The notes below the pieces were generated by a model. It saw nothing but the letters and a program-made list of their open reading frames with translations, made no database searches and was not told the DNA's origin. Positions 21,180-33,516 of a stretch of DNA of 64,000 nucleotides are shown one piece after another. How positions within the stretch are numbered: position 1 is the stretch's first letter; each line of letters starts with the position of its first letter. Position numbers and translations under genes: made by a program. The stretch comes from Diospyros lotus. Lineage: Eukaryota; Streptophyta; Magnoliopsida; Ericales; Ebenaceae. The stretch lies in contig NC_068348.1 in the NCBI RefSeq assembly GCF_014633365.1, positions 11,488,311 through 11,552,310 on the forward strand. Direction: 5' to 3'.

Positions 21180-23591
21180 TGTAATGCCCCAATTTTCCAA
21201 ATACGCAATAACTTGAAATATAATTAAGACATCACATATGGGCGTTATGAAAACCCTTACCAACAGAAGCATTGGATCGAACCTCCAAGCTTAATCAAAG
21301 CTAAATGAAGGGGTTTCCACTAGATTTCATTTCCAAGTACAAGAAATGTAAAAGACTCTCAATAGTCCAGAATGACACAACCTATTAATGTAGTATAACT
21401 GTAGGGCATCATTTTATTACAAACTCTGAGTACCCTAGCTTATATTCACAAGATATTATTTTGGTTACAAAGGTACAAAATGAATCCAAGATCCCAAAGC
21501 TAGCAAAGCTCCACCTCCTTGCTCACGCTTTAACCTGGAACCTGTAACGCTTGATACTTCTAATAAAGCTGGGACGATGAATGCCCCAGGGGTAAGAAAC
21601 ACCCGAGTTAGATTATTACATCTAAGTGAGTGGTAAGAAAGAAAGAAACAGTGCATGCAAGAGTAATATGCAACTTTGCCAAGAGACATGTAGAAATAAG
21701 AACAAAATCTCCCAAGATCACAGCTCACCGCAAGACTACGAGATCCCCTATGATACCCCAACAAATAGTCACAAATACAAATACCGAGATGCATGTGCAA
21801 TAGGCAAGATTTGCTCAAAAGCAACAAACACATGAGATGTAACCTCTCGGCCCCCTTACACAGGCACGAGATATCCTCCTTACTTGCCATGTATGAACCC
21901 CTCAGCCCCCTTACACAAGCTCGAGGTAGCCCCCTTACATAGGCCCACGTGATTAACCCCCTTACACAGGCCCCCGTGGTAGTTCACACATGACAAGCCA
22001 CTAACTAGCCACAGCCACCAAATGACAATATGTATGACAAAGTAGAAGGCATATGATCACAAGCCACGCACAAAAGATGTTATGGTCAAGCTCGATGCAA
22101 CAAAGTAGAAAGGATATGCTTGAACAAAAGGAACATAAGACGTAAGCAATAAAGCATCCACAAGTGAAAACCAAAAGTGATCAATAGGAATACGAATCAC
22201 TCACAAATGAAACCAAGAATGATCAAGAGGAAGCATGCACGAGAACCACTCACCTTCGATAGCACGGTTTATAGCCCGGTTTCATGCACTAGGGGATGTT
22301 TATGTAGAAATCATGCATTTAAGTGAATCAAACCTTAAATATTTTTACACAGGGTTGTAGGTAATTAAAATAGGAGAACAACGCTGAAAATTTCAGGCCA
22401 ATCGGAGGCCGGATGCGGCCTCATGTTCCCCCGGAAGGGTGGCCACGCGCTGCCCCTTCTCTATTTTGCAACCCAAAATTAAAACGGCTATATCTTGCTC
22501 ATTTTAACTTCGATTTTCTCTCCGTTTGAACCTACGGACTCCTATTTTCATTCTCTACGATCCTATCGGAAGAAAATTAGCCTACCTCTTCGAATTCCCT
22601 TCTTTTTTGGTAGTTTTCCAGCCAGGTCTCTCTTTCCTTTCTTCTTTGGTTTTTCTTTGATTTTTCTTGCACTTCCTTTCTTTCCTTTCTCCTTGGCTTC
22701 TCGTGGCCTTAATTCCTTCCATTTATATAGCCTTTAAATGCCCAAATCCTCAAGATTTTACTTGGCCTCCAAGTTACTTATTTTTCACCCAAATAATCAT
22801 CACACTTTGAAATTTTTGCAATCTTCTCAAGCAAGCCTCCACTTCTTCCAATCCTAGGCCGCCAAATAGACCTTTAAGATAAGCTCCATCATCTCCTTCG
22901 TTTACAAGCTAATTCCTAGCCAATTCTAATCTTCCAATTTTAGACTTTAGGATAAAAATCAATCATTGCAATCTTTGATTTTGATTTCATCTTCTCCTTC
23001 AAGCCTTTAGTTCCTTCCAATCAATCTCCCCTTCACGTGGCTTTCATGATAAGAACACTCAAAGACCCTTATCTCTTCTCTTCCAAGCCACTCATAGCCT
23101 TCCAACTCATGCCATTTAAGACTTTTGGGGTAAAAATCCATCATTACAACCTTTGAATATTTCCTACTTTGATTCTATCTTCCAAAGCAAGCTTCTCCTT
23201 TCTTCCAATCTTAAACCACCAAATACTCCTTCACGTGGCTTTAGGATAAGCTCCATTATCCTCTTCTTTTGCAAGCCAACACAAGTCTTCCAAATTAAGT
23301 CTTCGAAGTCAAGTCTTCCAAGTTTCATTACTTTTGACTTTAAGGTGAGAGTGATTATTGTTATCACCAAAGCTTTAAGACTTTTAAGTTAACCCTCCAA
23401 TCCAATTTCTCCAACTCAAAGATTCTTAAATAAGCATTTATCATTGCAATATTCTTATTGTTGGAGAAGTTATCCTTTGATATTTGCATTTAGGTCCTTA
23501 AAACCATTTCCATTTACACTTAAATCCAAAACTTCCATTAAAACACTTTATTGCATCACCCAACCTTTATATTAAATTTTGGGGTATTACA
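21180..23591 (-). repeat. 5' LTR of L1
   Basis: Near-identical partner of 15621-18030. Plus strand begins TGTAATGCCCC and ends GGGGTATTACA. Confidence 0.95.
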
Positions 23592-23596
23592 ATTCC

Positions 23597-24582
23597 TCTT
23601 TGAAAGCAAGCAATGTAAGACATTCCTCAGTCTTGTACTCTGTTGTGTCACAAACTGCACATTTTACTTCCACTTGATTAACAAACTATGTTCCCTTGGT
23701 TTCTAGACTTTCAATCTTTCTTGTCAAGGTAGCTATCCTAGCATTCAGATCATCACTTTCACTCAGTTGGTACCTACCTTTAGACTGTAGATTTTCTCTT
23801 GAGTCATTAGAAGATATTAGTCTAACCTCCCAGTTTCTAGTGTTTTCTGCTAAGGTATTAAAGAACTGGAATGCTTCATCTAAAGTCTTATCATAAAACT
23901 CACCATTACACATGGTGGACACTAACATTTTCAATTAAGGACTAAGAGCATCATGAAAGAAATTGACCACTCTCCATTGTTCAAAAGCATGGTGTGGGCA
24001 AGCATGGAGAAGGTCCTTAAACCTCTCCCAAGTTTAAGCAAAGTTCTCATTGGGTTTGCACACAAAATTCATAATCTGTCTCTGAAGGGTGGCAACCCTA
24101 TTGGCTGGGAAATATTTTTTCAAAAATGTCATTTGCATTTCCCTCTAGGTTCCTATGGACCTAGGTGGAAGAGTGCTCGACCACATCTTAGCCTTATCCT
24201 TGAGTGAAAAAGGGAAGAGCTTTAATCTTATGACATCTTCATTCACTGTATGATCCATACAGGTGCTACACACTTCCTCAAACTCTTTCATATGGGTGTG
24301 TGGGTTTTCAAAATCCATGCCATGGAAAGTTGGCAACAATTGAATGGTGTCAGGCTTGAAATTAAACCTAGGATGGTTGATGGGAAGAATAATGCATAAG
24401 GGAGTTGTCTGCCTAAGAGGATGAAGATACTCCCTAAGGGGTCTGATCATTTCCTGATCGATGGGATCATGGTCACCGTGGTCACTACCATGTGCAGACA
24501 TATTAGGTGCAAGTTGCAAGCTCTCGTTGTGTTGAGACATGAGTGATTGATATTCTACAATCCTACCTAACCTAAGTATCAT
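23597..24582 (-). pseudogene. B gag, N-terminal part
   Basis: The frame 24582-24145 starts with MSQHNESL (Met near 24540 is the likelier start), then PLREYLHPLRQTTP, LLPTFHGMDFENPHTHMKEF and LKLFPFSLKDKAKMW, typical of Athila capsid. Frameshifts follow near 24145. A second frame (23934-23686) covers FFNTLAENTRNWE. Interrupted by L1 at 23592. Gag would form virus-like particles. Confidence 0.85.
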
Positions 24583-24679
24583 ACACCATGTACAAAAGTA
24601 AAGGAAAAAGAAATAGAGTTACCGAATTTATCAAGAGATGCTTATTCTTATTTTTTTCTTTTTGTTTTTGCCTTAATCT
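24583..24679 (-). other. B 5' leader between PBS and gag
   Basis: Short AT-rich untranslated leader. No feature seen. Confidence 0.5.
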
Positions 24680-24700
24680 TCCCTGCAATGGCGCCAAAAT
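24680..24700 (-). other. Primer binding site of B
   Basis: Directly downstream of the 5' LTR in element orientation, the minus strand reads TTGGCGCCATTGCAGGG, the TGGCGCC-type tRNA primer site found in Athila elements. Confidence 0.8.
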
Positions 24701-24701
24701 T

Positions 24702-26360
24702 TGGCTGCACTCTCACCCTTGCAATTAAAACACAATAAAAAGAAACACAATAAAACTTTTATATTTTTTTCTTTATTTTGGTGAGAGGTTTATACTCATC
24801 AGTGTACGAGTGCAGTTGTAGTCCAAATTTAAATTTGTATTTTCTGGATGAGTCCAGGTTGTCCATTGAGAGATTTATTTATGGCAAAAGAAAAAGAATG
24901 TCACACACACACACGCATTTGAACGAATTGGCAACAAGATTTTTTATGGATTTTCAGATAACGGATACTAGGAAATAAAGCAATGCAGAAGTTGAAATAA
25001 ATGCTGAATGTGAGAATATGAAATTGGATAGCACTTAAGTTAAGACAATTTCAGCACTAACCCATTGATGCCTAATTTTTTGCAAAAAAGATTAGCAACA
25101 TTAATTTAATTTTAAATATGAGGGTTTGTTATTAAATGTAATTAGAGATGATGATAATTATAGTTTAAGCAATCCCCATACATGATATACGGGATTCTAA
25201 TTTAAGCAACTACCATAAATCTAATTGCAATTAATACACAAAACAACTGAATTAATCATCTGGGTTTGGATATGATAGCGTTTCCAGTTCTAGTAACTCC
25301 CATGCGTGGCATGAAAGTTCTAAGTTGGACTTACGTTCCAATCCAAATCTAGTGATTTCTCAATAATTAATACATACTCATACTGAAATTTAAATTAATG
25401 TCACTCATTTAAAACGCAACTTTCTTTGAGAATTATTGGCGTTGGACACTGTCCTTATCTTAACCCAAGAATAGATTTAGCTACTCATCTCTATTTCAAA
25501 GTTAATTGACAGGAATTTAAATGGTGTAATTTAAATAATAGAATTTAAATTACAGGAATTAAAATAACAGAAATTAACCGACCATTTAGGTAATGGATAA
25601 TAAAAAGACATGAATTAAAATTGCAAAAATAAAATAACAGAAATTAACCGGCCATTTAGGCGGTGGATAATAAAGTAACAATAAATGACATAAAAATTCA
25701 AGAGAAGAAAGAAAGAAAGTAAGATTACAAGAGAAGACAATAGAGAAAACAAGAGAGAACAAGAGTGATTCTCAAAGAGAAAATCTAAGAAAATAACTAA
25801 GTTTTGATTCAAGAATAATAATCACTCCTTACAAGTGCAACCAAGTGAACTATTTATAGCCCACAAGATGCAATACAAACCACACAATTTCAATTATACA
25901 ACTAGACATAATTATATCTAATGGGCACTCACACACCTAAAGTTAAATGAATTTTAGCTAAAATACACACCTAAAGTTAAATGGATTTTAGGTAAAAGAC
26001 GCACCTAAAGAAGCACTCATAAAACAAATATTTAAAAATAAAAATAAAAAAAATAAATTTTTACAAGTTGGGTTTTGGGTCTTTTTTATGTTGGATTTGG
26101 GCCTTCCTTGGAATTAAAATGCTTGGGCTTTCTTTGGTTGGACTCTATTTAATAGTTAACCCAATTGCACTAGATTTTTAGTAGTAATGTTGACCATCCA
26201 ATTGACTCTTTAACATCTTCAATTACTCGGTAAATGTCAATTTCTTCATATCAACCTGACAGTAGTACATAATGTGCATAATTATTCAAATTAAACATTA
26301 ATATAAGATAAAAAATAAGGATATAATTTATTAAGATTTAGAAAAATTAACTCCTCATCA
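24702..26360 (-). repeat. 5' LTR of B
   Basis: 1659 bp. It matches the left copy with substitutions and small indels, including extra copies of short motifs such as CACCTAAAGTTAAATG near 25935-25985. Confidence 0.9.
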
Positions 26361-26781
26361 TCCTCCACTTACCGTTCTTCTTCTTCACAAGGATTGGGTT
26401 CGCTACCCAAATCGGATAATGGGCCTCTCTGATAAACTTGTTGGTTAGGAGCTTGTCCATTTCTTCTTTTAGGGCCACATAACACTCCGCAATCATGGGC
26501 CTCCTCTTCTGGCGAACTGGCATATTGCTGGGGTCTATGTTAAGCCAATGCAACATCACATTCAGGTCTATCCCCATCATATCTTCGTGGTTCCAAGCAA
26601 ACACATCTTCATTTGCCTTAAGAAAATCAATAAGTTGGGACTTTACCTCGGGGGTGAGGCCCTTACCTAGCTTGAGATACCTCTCAACGTCTATGTCATT
26701 AATAATAATATCTTTTAGCTTGCCTACCGGGCCGGTAGCTCGGTCACAGTCCACCTCACGGGGATCCAAGTCGTGACTCAC
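26361..26781 (-). pseudogene. T1 reverse transcriptase, N-terminal part
   Basis: The minus-strand frame holds a pre-RT segment (FLKANEDVFAWNHEDM), PVRQKRRPM and IREAHYPIWVANPILVKKK, all typical of the start of Tat RT. It ends at the border of element B. The rest of the domain resumes at 5539, so the insertion split one RT. Confidence 0.9.
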
Positions 26782-26886
26782 TCCCTTTTCACTTATGACT
26801 CGTGGCCCCCCTTAAGAGACAACATTGACTTTCTTTCCTTTGAACCCCATTTTTAATGCCTCTTCATAGCAACATCTCCCTGAATA

Positions 26887-27506
26887 CTACTTCCCCCTTA
26901 TGTACCCAGTCCCATTCGAAGTTGGGAATTTGATTACCAGAGCTCTGGTCGAGATGACCAGATTTAAGTCGTTCATGGTAAGCCTCCCCATGATGACGTT
27001 GTATGCTAAGGGACAATCGATGATCAAGAAGTCTGCCATCACTGTAGTCTGGCGATCCGAATCCCCAATGGTGAGTAGGAGCCTAATACATCCCGTCGGA
27101 GTCACCGCATCTCCAGTGAGACCATAGAGCGGCTCCGGGGATGCTATAAGCTGATTTAACCCTAGGCCCATTTGGTCGAAGCATCCCCAATACATCACAT
27201 TCACCAAGCTACCCGTGTTTACCATAATCCTACGCACTTTCACATTGCCAATTCGAGCTCGGACCACAAGACCGTTATTATGAGGCCAATGCACATCTCC
27301 AGTATCTCCTTCTGTGAAAATAACATCATATGGGGCCACTCTGGCTTTCTTCGATGGTCTTTCTTATCCACTATATCTGATGAACAGAAGGTGATCGGCC
27401 TCTCGAACATAACGTTTGTGCGATCTGTTAGAGGTTCCTACAATATGAGGCCCACCATGAATAGTAAAAATTATTCTTATCGTAGGTGTTCGGTCCAGCT
27501 CAGGAG
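26887..27506 (-). pseudogene. T1 aspartic protease (catalytic Asp lost)
   Basis: The 150-residue frame from 27339 has the retropepsin layout: the active-site loop VNTGSLVNVMY, then TIGDSDRQTTV and NVIMGRLTMNDL. The active-site Asp is Asn here (AAC). Homologous sequence with RPITFCSSD continues upstream to 27506, where L2 is inserted. Its role would be polyprotein cleavage; the copy is inactive. Confidence 0.8.
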
Positions 27507-28115
27507 TGTAATACCCAAAAATTTTAGAATTAAATATGATGTAATCCTTGATTCAAATACTTGAGAAAAAAATATATTTCAAAGGATTATGGAAGTATTG
27601 AGATAAACGTTCAGTTTTGAGCCAAGGGTAAAATCGTAAATACTAAAAAGTCCAGACCAAGGAGTAATTATCGAAAAGTTTGTGGTGAGAGTGCCATATT
27701 TGAAAGGCTCGAGTTAAGGAGTAATAACACAAAGGTTGTGGATGTGAGCTTATATTCCAATATAGTTTTTGAAAAGCTTTGGATTTCAAATGGATTGCAA
27801 ATCAAACTTTGGCCACACATGGAAGGTAATATGAGGCCTTATCATTATATGGGACACATGGCACCATTTGGATGGAAACACATGGAAGTAATGATGATAT
27901 GGGACATAGGGCACCATTTGGATGGAAACACATGAAAGTAATGATTATATGGGACACATGGCACCATTTGGATGATAACACATGGAAGTAATGATTATAT
28001 GGGACACATGACACCATTTGGATGACAACACATGGAAATAATGATTATATGGGACACATGACATCATTTGGATGTAAACATATAGAAGTAATGATGATAT
28101 AGGACACATAACACC
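27507..28115 (+). repeat. L2 5' LTR, first segment
   Basis: Starts TGTAATACCC after AGGAG in T1 protease-flanking sequence. The LTR is cut at 28115 by T3 and resumes at 50843. It contains five full 50-bp tandem units and part of a sixth, completed at 50843. Confidence 0.8.
27861..28115. repeat. 50-bp tandem repeat in L2 LTR (split by T3)
   Basis: Units begin at 27861, 27911, 27961, 28011 and 28061, each with CACCATTTGGATG, ACACATG and TATATGGGACA. The sixth unit begins at 28111 and holds the T3 target site. The array resumes at 50838 with exact 50-bp phase. Antisense ORFs here are repeat artefacts. Confidence 0.92.
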
Positions 28116-28644
28116 TAATGAGGAAAATACCCTCGGGTCCATAATTACTCTCATGTCCGGGGAAGGCGTCCTATAACAGTCAAGCCACGTTTTCGCTCAA
28201 GGGGTATTTGCAGATGTGATCTTGTTTGAATCTCGAAGGACACGTGGCTGATATGTGTTACCACGCCAGTTGGCGGGATGCTCGATAAGGAAGTCCCTAA
28301 GACCCTCTCACCGATAATGACGGAAGAGAAGGCTATCCCAAACTTCTCGGAGAAGGTGATTATTATGGAATCCTTATCGATAAGATTCCAAGAAAAGTGG
28401 GATAAAGATCCCTAAGATCTTTACTCGGAATCTTGATCTCAACACAAGGATAAAAGAAGGGGGAGGGTAAAGGTAAGTGATCGGATCACCTTTCGATGAT
28501 TAGAGCATAAGTAATTTTACTGGGTTTTTTCGGATAGAGGATATCTGACTTAATTGTCGGAGATTGACCGGGGGAGCAAGTCCCTGTCTCCATTGCAAGC
28601 ACACTGGAGGAGACGGAAGAAGGTGATCGGCCACCGCATCATCA
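28116..28644 (+). repeat. 5' LTR of T3
   Basis: 529 bp, aligned without net length change to 50309-50837. Begins TAATGAGGAAAATACC and ends GCATCATCA. Confidence 0.93.
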
Positions 28645-28645
28645 A

Positions 28646-28664
28646 TTGGCGCCCACCGTGGGGC
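28646..28664 (+). other. Primer binding site of T3
   Basis: TTGGCGCCCACCGTGGGGC one base after the 5' LTR, the TGGCGCC-type tRNA primer site seen in Tat elements. Confidence 0.8.
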
Positions 28665-28735
28665 CGAGACATTTTCATTTCTATCTCTCTAGCGCAGCAG
28701 GGCATGACGTTCTTTAGTAATCCCCTTTTCCTATA

Positions 28736-31640
28736 ATGGCGACAAGGATGCAGCAATCCCGAGTTGTTTGGGGTAACCCCGTTCCAGTGCCCAGTCAACA
28801 AAATCCTCCAAGAAGCTCGCCAGGGAAAGATCGGAGTCCGAAGGGCCCTCCACCCCCTCCTGATCGAATAGCGCTTCTAAAAGGCCAAGTGTAGCGGTTG
28901 ACGGAGTTACTCGCGGGTTTCTTGGATCAACAGCAAGCCCAGCATTCTCGGACGGAGGAGAGACAAGAGTCCCCAAGGGAGGAGGAGTCATATCAGCGGG
29001 AAGCAAATATGTGGAGGCTAGGGCAAGACGATGGGCATGGCGAGGCGGCCGAATCTACCGACTTGTCGTATATACAACAGCGGTAAGAAAGGAGGTTATG
29101 ACAATTGGAGGAGGAGATCGCCGCTTTGAAGCCGAAGTCTAGAGAGGCTTAGGGGATAAGGGTGAATCAGCCCCTCAGCCCGGAGATCATGGCGGCGGTA
29201 CCACCGGAGCGTCTTCGCATTCCAGCCATCAAACCTTATGCATGGACCTCTGACCCGATAGATCACCTTGATCTTTTTACCTCTCATATGTGTTGGAAAT
29301 GTATGCCCTAAAGACACGTTTTGTTTAATTTATGGTAATGATGTTTCTTTTATTCAGTTTATGGCACATATATTATTTGCATTTAATTGTTGGAAAAGTG
29401 TCCATGCTATTAAGTAAGTGATTCATGTGATGGGTCGTTCTTCACAGTTAGGCATGAATCATGGGTACTTAATAAGCAAGAAAATATTACTCTTGATCTT
29501 TTGATAGAACTGGGCATTCTATCATGATAAGATCATTGTGCAATAGATCCTAATGGAGGATGGCTTGCCTTAGCCAGTAAACAGTCCGTTTACTCTAATT
29601 GTACAAGCGCATTCGGAATGCGTAGAGTGGACCTGTGATAGAAGCTAATGACAAAGTACTGATTATCATGGAGCTAGTCTATCACTGCTACTACGTGGAC
29701 GAGTACTCTAATACTTGAGTATTAGTTGGTGGTCTAGTGAACCTAGAGCTATATATTCTTAGATTCACTGTAGGTGAGGTCTATCAAAGATCAATAACCC
29801 TTTGAGTTGGGAGTATGGTTTCTAATTAGCTAAGACAGACTAATACAAGATAGTTTCTGTGATTCACCCCCTTGTGATTGTCCAAGAATAATCAAATAAT
29901 CCAGGGCCCTGGGAACGTGACATAAGAGTGTGTGCTTCTGGGTAGCTCCCAGTGATAAGCAAGTACATTCGAGTAGTCACGGATTATTGGACTAGTGATC
30001 TAAGGATGGTAGAAATCATTTAGAGAGATGTTAGTACATTATTCCTTTCTAAATGAGGGGTATTTTCATCATTACACTAGTAGGTCAAAGACATGGCATA
30101 TGCAAAATTATTCGTGGGGTCAGTGTTACCATATGGTGATAGTTGGAACACTTAGAATGACAAAATATAGTTACTAGGTAGCAGGGATATTTTGGTCATT
30201 TTAGTAGCCGTGAATGATTTGTCTTTTGGTCCCCGGGGTAGCTCGATATAACTCATGTATTACTTAATACATTTGGCTTGTTGGGTGAATTAAATTGAGA
30301 GAGAATTATTTTATTTAGAATGGTCCATAATTAATTGGGCTAGAATAAAATAATAGGTCATTAGTTTTTAATTAATTAATTGGGCTAACCCAATTAGAAA
30401 ATTAATTAAATGGACTTGGCCCATTAGGGTTTGGCTCACTAGGGTTTTAACCCTAGGGTTCTCCCTATATATTCTCTCTTTGGTTATTTTTCATCCAGGG
30501 TTCTTTTACTCTTCTTCACCGAAAGAGAGGCCACGAGTTCGAGTCATACTTCGGAAGATCGAAAGAGAGCCTTCAAGTTCTGATGCGAAGGAGCCGAAGG
30601 ATTGCAGGACAGCCGTCGTCTCCACTACGAGAAGAAGCTCCCGCCCATCCTCCGCCTGTCGCATCATTTCGTCCGGTAATCCGTAGGAGAAGTAAGTTTC
30701 CTAGATTCTAATCAATACGAGGAAAGTTTTTTTTTAAAAACCGCTTCTGTTGCATGCCATGTTTCCTCGTTTATGGATCCTACAATATGATGGTGCAGGA
30801 TGCCTTAGATGCGATGTGGTGTAAGGTCTTCTTGGCAACCTTGGAAGGGCACGCACGGGCTTGGTATTCAAACCTGGCCCATCATTCTGTCACAAGTTTC
30901 GCACAGCTCCGAGGCAATTTTTTGGCGGATTTTGCACCTCTTCGGAGGCACTGAAGGTCCACCATGGCCCTCATAAGTATGAAGCAGAACTAAGGAGAAC
31001 CTCTGAAAGACTTCGTTTCACGTTTCAATATGGAGGGTTTGAGCATTGGGAACTTCGATCACAGTGTGGCTATGGTGGCATTCCAGAACGCCTTAAGGCC
31101 CGGTCCTTTTGCTTAGTAATTAGCCAAAATGTCCCTGATTACGTTCACGGATATCTTGGGTCGTGCTACAAAGTATATTAATGCCGAGGAAGTCATGCAA
31201 GCCAAGAGGGCAGAGCACGCAAAAAAGAAAGACAAAAAGAAGCACCTCGAGGAAAGAAAGAATGATGACCGAAAGGAAAAGCATCGTCCTCTGTGGGACT
31301 GGGGTGGTTGTACCCCTCTAAATGCCCCAAGAGCAGAAATCCTGGCCACCATCAAAGGTAAGAACTATCTGAAGAAGCCTCGACCGATGAAGGCACCGTC
31401 GGATAAAAGGAACCGGAATAAATACTACCGTTTCCATCGGGATCATGGCCACGATACGGAGGAATGTCACCAGTTAAAAGAGGAGATCCAGGAACTCATC
31501 AACTGAGGTTTCTTAAGGAGTTATGTGGCCAAGGAAGGTGATTCCCGAAGAAGGAAGGACCGACAATCGCGATCGAGGAGTCCCCCCAAGAGGGACCGAA
31601 CGGACGATCGAGATCAGGCTCGACGTTCGCCGCGAAGAGA
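28736..31640 (+). pseudogene. T3 gag (interrupted)
   Basis: Starts MATRMQQSR at 28736, with a Pro-rich N-terminus, shifts near 28890 and reads on through IDHLDLFTSHM to 29290. A solo LTR follows (29291-30784). Capsid resumes at 30785 with GHARAWYSNLAHHSVTSF and, after shifts near 30950-31110, gives a basic segment and the zinc-knuckle-like KYYRFHRDHGHDTEECHQLK (near 31423). An Arg/Ser-rich tail ends in stops near 31506 and 31648. Typical Tat gag, not functional. Confidence 0.88.
29291..30784 (+). mobile_element. Solo LTR, Copia-like, in T3 gag
   Basis: 1494 bp, TGTTGGAAATG to GGATCCTACA, flanked by ATATG at 29286-29290 and 30785-30789. A TATA box (CCCTATATATTC near 30463) gives plus orientation. 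No second LTR or interior is present. The 68-residue ORF at 30480 is in U5 and not a gene. Confidence 0.9.
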
Positions 31641-31699
31641 GCGATCATAGCGGGGAGAAGATGATCATCCCCAGCCTCTAGTATTCCACACACTCACTA

Positions 31700-32280
31700 C
31701 AGGAGAAGTCCCAGTCGTGAAAGGCGAACGAGGGACTGGCGGTCGTACTAGTGGGCTAAAAAGGTCGAGGTATGTTGAGCCAATCTCTTTTTCAGATAGT
31801 GACCTCCCTGGGTACCCGAATCGAAATGATCCGCTAGTGATAACAACTGAGCTCAAAAAATGGGAGCTTCGACAGTTCCTCGTGGATCCAGGAAGTTCCT
31901 CTGAAATCTTGTATCGGCAAGCCTTCTTAGGCATGGGGTACGAAATGGCGCAACTAAGACCAGCGAGGGTCCCCTTGGTAGGATTTGATGGGGAGGCCGT
32001 ATACTCGGAAGGGATCATTCAACTTCCGCTAACTATAGGGAAAGGAGCTTGAACTTCTCAAGTCACGCTAGATATCCTGGTAGCAGACGTGCCTTCGGCC
32101 TACAACATGATTCTGGGAAGGTCTGGCCTTAATTCCCTTCGGGCTATTCCTAGCACGTGCCATATGATGATGAAGTTTCCTACAGACAGTGGAACAGGCG
32201 AAGTACGGGGAGATTTGCGCTCAGCGCGGGAATGTTATATGGCCTCTGTAGGCATAGCAAAAGACAGAGAAGCAATGTTG
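31700..32280 (+). pseudogene. T3 aspartic protease
   Basis: Frame 31717-32052 holds the active site FLVDPGSSSEILY (catalytic Asp kept), then IQLPLTIG, a TGA near 32050, and VADVPSAYNMILGRSGLNSL in frame 32089-32601. Tat proteases have this VDPGSS form. One stop splits it. Confidence 0.85.
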
Positions 32281-33516
32281 CAAGGAGAAGTTCCAAGCTC
32301 TCGAAGGAATCCCCAGGGAAGAAAGGGAGAAGATCCTTTGAAAGAGGTCAGTTTTCTACTAGAAGGGCTAGAAGATCCAAAGACAGTAGAGCCGGTGGAT
32401 AAATTGGAGGAAATACCTTTGAAGGAGGATTGTCCAGATCGTTGTATAAAGATAAGTGCGCAATTGAAAGACCTGTTAAGGGGTCGGATATTAGCACTTC
32501 TTAGGCAATATGCGGACATCTTCGCATGGACTACTCAAGACATCCCAGGAGTAGATCCAGAAGTTATGACGCACAAACTAGGGATACGACCAGGCTTCTG
32601 ACCTGTCAAGCAGAAGAAGCTAAGTTTCGCTCCTGAAAGAGCTCGAGCAATTGAGGAGGAAGTTGTGAAGTTAACTGAGGCACAATATATTCGGGAAGTA
32701 GATTATCCGGAGTGGTTAGCAAATGTCGTGTTGGTTCCAAAAGGGGAAAGCAAATGAAGGCTTTGCATTGATTTCACTGATCTTAATAAAGCCTGCTCGA
32801 AGGACAGCTACCCTCTTCCGAGGATTGATGCCCTAATTGATGGGATTGCCGGTTGTTTACTCATGAGTTTTTTGGATGCTTTCCAGGGATACCATCAGAT
32901 TCCATTACACTCGGAAGATCAGGAGAAAACCACTTTCATTACCAATAAAGCAACTTACTATTACACAGTGATGCCTTTTGGCTTGAAAAACGCAGGAGTC
33001 ACTTACCAGCGCTTAGTAAATAAGATTTTTCAATACCAGCTCGGGAGAAATATGGAAGCATATGTGGATGACATGCTGGTGAAAAGCATGGAGGTAGAGC
33101 ATCATCCGGTAGATTTGGAGGAATGCTTCAAAACCCTTCGTAAGTTCCATGTGAAGATTAATCCTGTCAAATGTGCTTTTGGTGTCTCTGCAGGGAAGTT
33201 TTTGGGCTATATAGTGCACCATCGAGGGATTGAGGTAAACTCGGAGAAAGTTAAAGCCATTATAGATATGCCAGCCCCAAGGAGCATCAAGGAAGTGCAA
33301 AGTCTTACGCGCAAGATGACAGCCTTGGGGAGATTCCTTTCTCGTTTGGAGGAAAAAGGCCTTCCTTTCTACAAAGTCCTAGCAAAGGCAAACAACTTTG
33401 CATGGAACGATGAATGTCAGAGGGCCTTCAAAAGGCTGAAAGAGCATCTGGCTACACCTCCGATGGAGTTGATCGCTTTTGACATTGAGTATAAGCCACG
33501 ACCGGCTATTAATTAA
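32281..33516 (+). pseudogene. T3 reverse transcriptase
   Basis: Pre-RT ILALLRQYADIFAW and VDPEVMTHKL, then a stop at 32599. Fingers with WLANVVLVP and FTDLNKACSKDSYPLPRI lie between a TGA near 32756 and 32860. The frame 32863-33516 has SFLDAFQGYHQIPL, MPFGLKNAGVTYQR and the catalytic AYVDDMLVKSM near 33059. Catalytic Asp pair retained; stops inactivate it. Confidence 0.9.

Larger units (their letters stand above)
15621..23591 (-). mobile_element. L1: non-autonomous Tekay/Del-like LTR retrotransposon
   Basis: LTRs at 15621-18030 and 21180-23591 (2410 and 2412 bp, a few percent different by eye), flanked by a perfect 5-bp duplication ATTCC (15616-15620 and 23592-23596). The PBS complementary to initiator tRNA-Met (21178-21166, minus) sets the minus orientation. 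A G-rich polypurine tract adjoins the 3' LTR (18046-18031). The TGTAATACCCC LTR start and the tract resemble Tekay/Del elements. The 3.15 kb interior has no gag or pol, so it must be mobilised in trans. It lies in B gag and is one of the younger insertions here. Confidence 0.92.
5540..26360 (-). mobile_element. B: Athila-type Gypsy retrotransposon carrying a LOG-like gene
   Basis: LTRs lie at 5540-7121 (3' LTR) and 24702-26360 (5' LTR). A primer binding site adjoins the 5' LTR. Gag (24582-23640 and 15615-14960), protease, RT/RNase H and integrase all read minus and have Athila hallmarks such as [12 protein letters not shown] and DLGAS. The flanks TCCTT (5535-5539) and TCCTC (26361-26365) form a near-perfect target duplication. 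The LTRs differ by eye at several percent and 77 bp in length, so the insertion is not recent. L1 is inserted in gag. The span between integrase and 3' LTR (7122-11190) carries the LOG ORF. Confidence 0.88.
1..27506 (-). mobile_element. T1: Tat-lineage Ty3/Gypsy retrotransposon, backbone of the left part, incomplete
   Basis: Pol reads on the minus strand: protease near 27339-26887, RT 26781-26361 continued at 5539-4910, RNase H 4900-4061, integrase about 4050-2560. Downstream of pol an ORF runs the opposite way (plus strand, 1-1458). This gag-pol order plus a downstream antisense ORF is the known layout of Tat elements such as Retand, Grande and RIRE2. The RT is split by element B (5540-26360) and the element is cut on the gag side by L2 at 27507. 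Neither LTR is in the window: the 3' LTR should lie left of base 1, and gag plus 5' LTR beyond the right end of L2. Many stops and lost catalytic residues show it is dead. Confidence 0.85.

Noticed and set aside
27802..28154. Cys/His-rich minus-strand ORFs resembling zinc-finger repeats
   Set aside because: Products of the 50-bp tandem repeat in the L2 LTR; the periodic Cys and His come from the repeat unit.
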